Origin: Polynucleobacter sp.
GTDB taxonomy: Bacteria > Pseudomonadota > Gammaproteobacteria > Burkholderiales > Burkholderiaceae
NCBI GenBank assembly: GCA_020059445.1
Contig: JAGVCB010000110.1
Location: 1 to 5,586 of the forward strand
DNA: 5,586 nucleotides
Direction of reading: 5' to 3'
The notes below the pieces were generated by a model, which was not told the origin of the DNA, made no database searches, and saw only the letters and a program-made list of their open reading frames with translations. The position numbers and the translations under genes were made by a program. Below are positions 1-5,586 of the stretch, piece by piece (position 1 is the first letter of the stretch; each line of letters starts with the position of its first letter).

Positions 1-973
1 CAAGATTTCTTTGTTTCCCAACATGCGCGAACAAGCGGTGATCTCTGTATGGGACGTTGATACGATTTACAAGATTCCGCAAATGCTTCATGAGCAGGGC
101 TTGGATGAGTTGATATGTCATGAATTGCGCATTGACGCTAAGCCTGCCAACTTATCTGTATGGAATGGCTTGGTTCATAGCCTAGAAAATCCAAAGCATG
201 AAGTAACTATTGGAATGGTCGGTAAGTATGTTGATTTAACGGAGTCTTATAAGTCATTGATCGAAGCCTTGCGTCACGCAGGTATTCATAATGAAACCAA
301 AGTGGGCATTCGTTATATCGATTCAGAGAATTTAGATGGTGGCGATGTTTCAAGCCTTGCTGGTTTAGACGCTATTTTAGTTCCCGGTGGTTTTGGTAAG
401 CGGGGCACTGAAGGAAAGATTGCAGCCATCAAGCATGCTCGCGAGAACAAAATCCCTTACCTTGGTATCTGTTTAGGTATGCAATTGGCGGTGATTGAGT
501 TTGCCCGTCATGTGGCTGGCTTGAAGGGTGCTAACAGTACAGAATTTGAGCCGAATGGTCCTCATCCTGTGGTCGCTTTGATCACTGAATGGATGGATCG
601 TGAAGGTCGTGTTGAAAAGCGTGATGAGGCTTCTGATCTTGGCGGCACAATGCGCTTAGGTTCTCAGCGTTGCCCAGTGAAGCCGAATACCTTGGCTGAA
701 AAGATTTATGGCCCCGAGGTCAATGAACGTCATCGCCATCGTTTTGAAGTGAACAATGTGTATGTGCCTAAATTAGAGTCTGCTGGAATGATCATTTCTG
801 CAAGAACTCCTAATGAATCTTTGCCAGAAATGATGGAGTTGCCAAGCAGCATGCACCCATGGTTCTTTGGTGTGCAGTTCCATCCTGAGTTCACATCAAC
901 CCCAAGAGATGGTCATCCATTGTTCTCTGCATTCATCAAAGCAGCCTTAAACCAAAAGGGTATTGCAGGTTGA
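1..973 (+). CDS. pyrG: CTP synthase, C-terminal part (5' end outside window)
   Basis: CTP synthase makes CTP from UTP, ATP and glutamine in the cytoplasm, the last step of de novo pyrimidine nucleotide synthesis. The reading frame is open from base 2, which starts with K-I-S-L-F, so the gene enters from the left; about 323 codons remain of a usual 545 or so, and roughly 220 residues of the N-terminal synthetase domain are missing. The visible part holds the end of the synthetase domain (DVDTIYKIP), the linker ([13 protein letters not shown]) and a complete class I glutamine amidotransferase domain. The oxyanion-hole motif VPGGFG, the nucleophile Cys in GICLGMQ (codon 470-472) and the His and Glu of FHPEF (codons 881-883 and 887-889) complete the triad. 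The DLGGTMRLG and [11 protein letters not shown] blocks are typical of the family. It heads a cluster with kdsA 33 bases downstream. Nothing is odd except the window-edge truncation. Confidence 0.98.
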   Translation, partial: KISLFPNMREQAVISVWDVDTIYKIPQMLHEQGLDELICHELRIDAKPANLSVWNGLVHSLENPKHEVTIGMVGKYVDLTESYKSLIEALRHAGIHNETKVGIRYIDSENLDGGDVSSLAGLDAILVPGGFGKRGTEGKIAAIKHARENKIPYLGICLGMQLAVIEFARHVAGLKGANSTEFEPNGPHPVVALITEWMDREGRVEKRDEASDLGGTMRLGSQRCPVKPNTLAEKIYGPEVNERHRHRFEVNNVYVPKLESAGMIISARTPNESLPEMMELPSSMHPWFFGVQFHPEFTSTPRDGHPLFSAFIKAALNQKGIAG

Positions 974-1006
974 CCTGCGCAGCATTAAGGAATTAAGGAG
1001 TTAGTC

Positions 1007-1864
1007 ATGAAACTATGCGATTTTGAAATTGGTCTTGATAAGCGTTTCTTTTTAATCGCTGGCACGTGTGTGATTGAGTCTGAGCAAATGGCCATGGATA
1101 CTGCTGGCCAGTTAAAAGAAATCACGAGTGCTTTAGGCATTCCATTCATTTACAAATCATCTTTTGACAAAGCCAATCGCTCTTCAGGAACATCATTCCG
1201 TGGTCTCGGCATGGAAAAAGGTCTTGAGATTCTGGCCAAAGTTAAAAAAGAAATTGGCGTGAATATTTTGACTGATATTCATGATGTTGAAGAAATCAAA
1301 CCAGTGGCAGCTGTTGTTGATGTATTGCAAACCCCAGCGTTTTTGTGTCGTCAAACTGATTTCATTCGTGCTTGCGCTCAAAGCGGCAAGCCAGTGAACA
1401 TCAAAAAAGGTCAGTTCTTGGCTCCAGGCGATATGAAAAATGTTATTGATAAAGCCCGCGCTGCTGCTAAAGAAGTTGGCTTGTCAGAAGATATGTTCAT
1501 GGCGTGCGAACGCGGTGCTTCTTTTGGTTACAACAACTTGGTATCTGATATGCGCAGCCTTGCGATCATGCGCGAAACCAATGCTCCGATTGTGTTTGAT
1601 GCCACACACTCTGTGCAGTTGCCAGGTGGTCAAGGCACAACAAGCGGTGGTCAGCGTGAGATGGTACCAGTTTTGGCAAGAGCGGCTGTTGCAGTTGGTG
1701 TGAGTGGTTTGTTCATGGAGACTCATCCAAATCCAGCTAATGCTTTGTCAGATGGCCCTAATGCAGTGCCATTGAATCGCATGAAAGAATTACTCGCCAC
1801 CTTGGTGGCTTTAGATGACGTTGTTAAAAACGGCAACGTTTACTTAGAAAAAGATTTCAAATAA
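1007..1864 (+). CDS. kdsA: 3-deoxy-D-manno-octulosonate 8-phosphate synthase
   Basis: KdsA condenses phosphoenolpyruvate with arabinose 5-phosphate to KDO-8-phosphate, the committed step towards the KDO of the lipopolysaccharide inner core; it is a cytoplasmic TIM-barrel enzyme. The 285-residue protein has the usual full length. Family motifs are [11 protein letters not shown] (residues 50-60), [30 protein letters not shown] and [12 protein letters not shown]. Cys21 lies where E. coli KdsA has Asn26, and with His201 ([10 protein letters not shown]), Glu238 (METHP) and Asp249 (ALSDGP) it matches the metal-ligand set known from Aquifex aeolicus KdsA. This points to the metal-dependent class. 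The ATG is supported by AAGGAG at 995-1000, six bases upstream. The gene sits between pyrG and eno, whose product chain supplies its PEP. No terminator separates it from eno. Confidence 0.98.
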   Translation: MKLCDFEIGLDKRFFLIAGTCVIESEQMAMDTAGQLKEITSALGIPFIYKSSFDKANRSSGTSFRGLGMEKGLEILAKVKKEIGVNILTDIHDVEEIKPVAAVVDVLQTPAFLCRQTDFIRACAQSGKPVNIKKGQFLAPGDMKNVIDKARAAAKEVGLSEDMFMACERGASFGYNNLVSDMRSLAIMRETNAPIVFDATHSVQLPGGQGTTSGGQREMVPVLARAAVAVGVSGLFMETHPNPANALSDGPNAVPLNRMKELLATLVALDDVVKNGNVYLEKDFK

Positions 1865-3169
<1,305 letters not shown>

Positions 3170-3202
3170 TTTTAGAAACTCACGCCAGAAAAGAGAGCCC
3201 AG

Positions 3203-3523
3203 ATGCGCATCGTTGTTTACGGCATGTTGGCTCTCTTAGTGCTTATTCAATACCCATTGTGGTTAGGTAAGGGAGGCTGGTTAAGAGTATATGAGCTCGA
3301 TCGTCAAGTATCTAAACAAATGGAAAAAAATGATGCTCTTGCGGCTCGTAACGCCAAGCTATCGGGCGAAGTAAAAGACCTCAAAGACGGAACCAAAGCG
3401 ATTGAAGAGCGCGCTCGCGCCGAGCATGGCATGAGCAAAGAGGGTGAGTTCTTTGTGCAGGTGGTTCCAGGTAAAAAGCCAGCCAATGACCCTGTCGAGG
3501 GTGAGGCATCAAAGACTAAGTAA
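3203..3523 (+). CDS. ftsB: Cell division protein FtsB
   Basis: FtsB is a small bitopic inner-membrane protein that forms the FtsQLB complex of the divisome and helps activate septal peptidoglycan synthesis by FtsW/FtsI. The 106-residue product (E. coli has 103) has a very short cytoplasmic start, one membrane segment at about residues 3-21 ([19 protein letters not shown]), the typical G-W-L-R-V-Y stretch, a periplasmic coiled coil at about 31-62 rich in Lys, Glu and Leu, and the conserved end [20 protein letters not shown] (69-88). The last 18 residues are a polar tail of low conservation. A purine-rich stretch AAGAGAG at 3191-3197 precedes the ATG. Position directly behind eno supports the call. 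It appears to be the last gene of the core cluster, but no hairpin terminator is visible after it. Confidence 0.95.
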   Translation: MRIVVYGMLALLVLIQYPLWLGKGGWLRVYELDRQVSKQMEKNDALAARNAKLSGEVKDLKDGTKAIEERARAEHGMSKEGEFFVQVVPGKKPANDPVEGEASKTK

Positions 3524-3529
3524 AATTTT

Positions 3530-3557
3530 TTGTACAATTACTTATTAATTATATAAA
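3530..3557 (+). promoter_or_regulatory. Possible sigma70 promoter/operator of the HicB-like/higA pair
   Basis: The 49 bases 3524-3572 contain only five G or C. Within them TTGTAC (3530-3535) and TATAAA (3552-3557) are separated by 16 bases, a plausible -35/-10 pair. TTGTAC is the left part of a perfect 8-base palindrome TTGTACAA (3530-3537), and an AATTA/TAATT inverted repeat (3536-3540 and 3558-3562) flanks the -10 element. Antitoxins with HTH domains such as HigA typically repress their own promoter through such dyads. AT-rich DNA yields these matches by chance, so this is a weak prediction. Confidence 0.35.
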
Positions 3558-3572
3558 TAATTGGAAATAAAA

Positions 3573-3800
3573 ATGCGTTTAGAGACCTTAATTTTTAACT
3601 TCGAGGGTTATCTGGGTAGCTGCAAATTTGATCCTGATTCAGAAACATACCATGGCAGGATCTTAGGCATAAAAGATTTGGTTACATATGAGGCGTCAAA
3701 TAGCGACGATTTGTATGAAGAATTTATTACATCAGTGAATGACTACTTGGAAGCTTGTCTTGAGTTCAATAGAGAGCCTCAAAAGTCACCGGTACATTGA
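3573..3800 (+). CDS. HicB-family protein, N-terminal domain only (short antitoxin-like)
   Basis: A 75-residue acidic protein that resembles, from memory of the family, the N-terminal partial RNase-H-fold domain of HicB antitoxins of the COG4226 type: F-x-G-Y-x-G-S near residues 9-15, a Y-H-G-R-I-L-G-I-K-D-L-V-T-Y-E block at about 26-40, then S-V-N-D-Y-L-E-A-C and E-P-Q-K towards the end. Family members of this type usually continue after E-P-x-K with a ribbon-helix-helix DNA-binding part of some 40 residues; here a TGA follows five codons after the Gln of EPQ, so the DNA-binding part is absent. The ATG at 3573 is preferred over a TTG 12 bases upstream because GGAA at 3563-3566 can then serve as a weak ribosome binding site. 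Hand count gives 71 GC in 180 bases (3601-3780, 39%), lower than flanking core genes. No hicA is adjacent. It may be a degraded antitoxin or a genuine short partner of the downstream HigA. Confidence 0.7.
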   Translation: MRLETLIFNFEGYLGSCKFDPDSETYHGRILGIKDLVTYEASNSDDLYEEFITSVNDYLEACLEFNREPQKSPVH

Positions 3801-3818
3801 TTTAGAGGATTATCATTA

Positions 3819-4142
3819 ATGAAGAGTATTAGAAATCCATTGCGTAAGCCAACGCACCCAGGAGCGATTTTGCGCGAGGATGTCATGCCTGAATTAGGTA
3901 TCACCCAAGCTTCTTTCGCCAGTTATCTGGGGGTGAGTCGCCTGACTGTATCGGAGATACTTAATGAGAAACGAGGCGTCAGCCCTGAAATGGCCATGCG
4001 AATATCAGCTGTTATTGGTGGAAGCCCTGAAATGTGGCTTCGCATGCAGGAGGCTTTAGATTTATGGGTAGTTGCACAAAAATTTAAGAAAAATCCTAAA
4101 ACGGCACCTAGACCATTAAAGCAAATGCTCCTTGCTGCTTAA
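3819..4142 (+). CDS. higA: HigA-family XRE-type antitoxin (addiction module antidote)
   Basis: HigA proteins are cytoplasmic DNA-binding antitoxins that neutralise the ribosome-dependent mRNase HigB and repress their own operon. The 107-residue product has the family hallmark H-P-G-A-I-L-R-E-D (13-21), an XRE helix-turn-helix at about 28-66 with the turn at YLGVSR and recognition helix around 40-49, and the following block G-G-S-P-E-M-W-L-R-M-Q (67-77) and L-D-L-W. Length is normal. The ATG follows AGAGGA (3804-3809) with a nine-base spacing and lies 18 bases after the HicB-like gene, so the two are probably translated from one message. Classical higBA loci have a RelE-like HigB of about 90 residues upstream; none is here. 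The last two bases before its final A overlap the stop codon of the convergent hslO. Family assignment is firm; function as an antitoxin is inferred. Confidence 0.88.
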   Translation: MKSIRNPLRKPTHPGAILREDVMPELGITQASFASYLGVSRLTVSEILNEKRGVSPEMAMRISAVIGGSPEMWLRMQEALDLWVVAQKFKKNPKTAPRPLKQMLLAA

Positions 4143-5119
4143 TGCTTTGAGCTAGGAGCTTGTTTAACTGCATCAACAATTGTAGGGCTGGCAAAAATCT
4201 GCTTGCAATCAACCGCATCAAAGATATAAATCTGGCCACAGAAATCGCAATTGGTTTCAACCGCATCTTTCTCTAGAAGAATGCTGTTCACTTCTTCTTC
4301 GCCCAGCATTTTCAGCATATCGGCAACCTTGATGCGAGAGCAGCGGCATCCAAATTTAATGGGTCTCTCATCAAAACTTCTCACGCCATGATGGGCTGAT
4401 TCATCACGGTACAGGCGATTCATCAACACCTTGGGCTCAAGGCTCAAGAGTTCTTCAGTGGTGACTGTGTCTGAAAGCATTTGAAGTCTAGACCAGCCTT
4501 CAGCTGCCATTTCATCATCCATCTTCAGTTGACCGCCCATATTGGGTAATCTTTGAAGTAATAGGCCGCCACATGAATCTTCATCGCTGGCTAGCCACAA
4601 GCGAGTCTCCAACTGCTCAGAGTCACGCATGTACAAAGTGATTGCTTCTGCAATGCTTTTGACAGGTTTTCCGTTATCACTCAATGCAACGATGCCTTGG
4701 TAGGGGTTTTGACCTGGTTTGCGATCAGCTGGGTCCAGTGTGATCACCAATCGACCTTGACCATCTGGATTAATTAAATCTGACAAATTGGCATCATCAG
4801 GCAGGGTTGATAAATCAATATCATCATTCAACTTTGCGGTTGCGCGAATCACTAAATGTTCATTGCACTCTAGTACCAATAAACGAACTGCGCCATTACC
4901 TTGCGCTTGAATGATAATACTGCCGTTAAATTTGAGTGTTCCACACAGAAGAACACCGGCTGCGACCAAGTCGCCCAGTAGCTTTTTGACGGCGGGCGGA
5001 TACTCTTTATGAGCCAAAATAGCTTGCCAAGAATCTCGAATATTCACGATTTCACCGCGCACAGGTGCGCCATCAAAAACAAAGACTTGGAGAGAATCTG
5101 GGGAGTATTTATCTGTCAT
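4139..5119 (-). CDS. hslO: Redox-regulated molecular chaperone Hsp33
   Basis: Hsp33 is a cytoplasmic holdase that is inactive when reduced and zinc-bound, and is switched on by oxidative unfolding under peroxide or bleach stress with heat. The 326-residue protein (E. coli has 292) begins with the domain start VFVFDGAPVRGEIVNI, followed by YPPAVKKLLGDLVAAGVLLCGTLKFNGSIIIQAQGNG, YQGIVAL and YMRDSEQLETRLWLA, TEELLSLEPKVLMNRLY, all typical. The redox switch is intact: Cys258-x-Cys260 (GCRCSR) and Cys291-x-x-Cys294 (NCDFCG), separated by 30 residues. The ATG is chosen because it fits the family start; no good Shine-Dalgarno sequence is seen upstream (the leader reads TACAATATACGTT before ATG). Its stop overlaps that of higA, and a divergent transporter starts 36 bases upstream. 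Confidence 0.96.
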   Translation of the reverse strand: MTDKYSPDSLQVFVFDGAPVRGEIVNIRDSWQAILAHKEYPPAVKKLLGDLVAAGVLLCGTLKFNGSIIIQAQGNGAVRLLVLECNEHLVIRATAKLNDDIDLSTLPDDANLSDLINPDGQGRLVITLDPADRKPGQNPYQGIVALSDNGKPVKSIAEAITLYMRDSEQLETRLWLASDEDSCGGLLLQRLPNMGGQLKMDDEMAAEGWSRLQMLSDTVTTEELLSLEPKVLMNRLYRDESAHHGVRSFDERPIKFGCRCSRIKVADMLKMLGEEEVNSILLEKDAVETNCDFCGQIYIFDAVDCKQIFASPTIVDAVKQAPSSKH

Positions 5120-5126
5120 AACGTAT

Positions 5127-5165
5127 ATTGTAGAAACTTTATGAAATGACGGCTTGTGTTTTCAA
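5127..5165 (-). promoter_or_regulatory. Possible promoter of hslO
   Basis: Read on the minus strand, TTGAAA (5165-5160) and CATAAA (5143-5138) are separated by 16 bases, a plausible sigma70-like pair; a better isolated -10 hexamer, TACAAT (5132-5127), lacks a -35 at the right distance. The TTTGAAA context also resembles the heat-shock sigma32 -35 consensus CTTGAAA, which would fit a heat-shock gene, but the -10 match (TTCATAA after 14 bases) is poor. The element lies in the 36-base divergent gap and overlaps the first codons of the transporter gene. Weak call. Confidence 0.25.
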
Positions 5166-5586
5166 ATAAACATCCTTTTTTGACCGCTTTGTCGCTTGCC
5201 CTGGGCTCTGCCATTGCCTTGGGCTTGGCGCGCTTTTCTTATGGGCTTTTATTGCCTGTGATGAGAGAGGATTTGGACTGGTCTTACTTGGTCGCTGGTA
5301 CCATGAACACCGCCAACGCTCTCGGTTACTTCATTGGAGCCTTAAGCTCTCCAGTCATGATGAGGCGCATGTCAGTCCATCAGTTTTTTATATCATCGGC
5401 TGTGATTACCGGTATATTTTTGTTCCTTTCTGGTTGTACTGATCAAACCAGCTTGCTATTTATTTATCGCGTCTTCGCGGGTATAGCAAGTGCCTGGATC
5501 TTTGTGGCAGGTGGCGTGCTTATTTCTCAGTTAGGCACCATCCACGCCAATAAATCAGGATTGATGTTGGGCATCTTCTATGCAGG
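5156..5586 (+). CDS. MFS transporter, YbfB/YjiJ-like, N-terminal part (3' end outside window)
   Basis: An open frame without a stop runs off the right edge; 143 codons are visible of a usual 380-400. The product is very hydrophobic, with about four and a half membrane segments: residues 8-28 (starts FLTALSLALGSAIALGLARF), 44-66, 75-95, 100-125 and a fifth from about 133. The segment GLARFSYGLLLPVMREDLDWS followed by AGTMNTANALGYFIGAL is, by recall, typical of the YbfB/YjiJ branch of the major facilitator superfamily; loop residues MMRRMS after segment 2 stand where MFS motif A is expected. The substrate is unknown. The in-frame stop at 5147-5149 limits the start; GTG at 5156 gives a natural short N-terminus (M-F-S-N-K-H-P-F), while TTG at 5180 would cut into the first helix. 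No clear ribosome binding site is seen. It is divergent from hslO, and shared regulation is possible but not shown. Confidence 0.85.
   Translation, partial: MFSNKHPFLTALSLALGSAIALGLARFSYGLLLPVMREDLDWSYLVAGTMNTANALGYFIGALSSPVMMRRMSVHQFFISSAVITGIFLFLSGCTDQTSLLFIYRVFAGIASAWIFVAGGVLISQLGTIHANKSGLMLGIFYA

Noticed and set aside
11..13. TTG as the start codon of pyrG.
   Set aside because: The frame is open to the window edge and the preceding codons K-I-S match CTP synthase; the gene simply begins outside the window.
1193..1381. Minus-strand open frame inside kdsA (and similar ones at 1484-1726 minus and 1440-1703 plus).
   Set aside because: They lie wholly within a conserved enzyme gene, have no recognisable domain and read as shadows of kdsA.
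3526..3531. Run of six T after ftsB as the tail of an intrinsic terminator.
   Set aside because: No stable hairpin lies directly upstream in the end of ftsB; the run belongs to the general AT-rich spacer.
3304..3537. Minus-strand open frame antisense to ftsB, considered as a missing toxin partner.
   Set aside because: Its translation shows no HigB, RelE or HicA motif and it fully overlaps ftsB.
3561..3563. TTG as the start of the HicB-like gene, giving four extra residues.
   Set aside because: The ATG at 3573 has a GGAA element at a suitable distance, and the TTG would overlap that element and the putative transcription start.
4117..4160. Possible terminator hairpins at the higA/hslO junction: AGCAA (4120-4124) with TTGCT (4132-4136), and AGCT-AGG-AGCT (4150-4160).
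   Set aside because: The stems are only 4-5 base pairs, not GC-rich, and no T-run follows on either strand.

Overview
The window looks like a chromosomal segment of a betaproteobacterium of the order Burkholderiales. The core gene order pyrG-kdsA-eno-ftsB, the protein sequences and a GC content in the mid-40s (hand impression) suggest a small-genome freshwater lineage such as Polynucleobacter. The genus is an inference from recall, not a database result.

Layout. Bases 1-3523 hold a tightly packed plus-strand housekeeping cluster: the 3' part of pyrG (CTP synthase), then complete kdsA (KDO-8-phosphate synthase), eno (enolase) and ftsB (divisome protein). Gaps are 18-33 bases and no terminator or obvious internal promoter is seen, so they are probably co-transcribed. 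They link CTP supply, KDO synthesis for lipopolysaccharide (KDO is activated with CTP), PEP production (PEP is the KdsA co-substrate) and septum formation.

After ftsB comes a 49-base, about 90% AT spacer (3524-3572), then two small plus-strand genes of toxin-antitoxin type. The first encodes a 75-residue HicB-family protein that has the N-terminal HicB domain but no C-terminal DNA-binding domain. The second encodes a 107-residue HigA-family XRE antitoxin. Neither a HicA nor a HigB toxin is present. This mixed, toxin-less pair is the least ordinary part of the window and looks like an accessory insertion between core genes.

hslO (redox-regulated chaperone Hsp33) follows on the minus strand, convergent with higA; the two stop codons overlap. 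Divergent from hslO, after 36 bases, a plus-strand MFS transporter of the YbfB/YjiJ type begins, probably at a GTG, and runs off the right edge. No RNA gene, IS element, CRISPR array or attachment site was recognised, and no gene-free stretch exceeds 50 bases.
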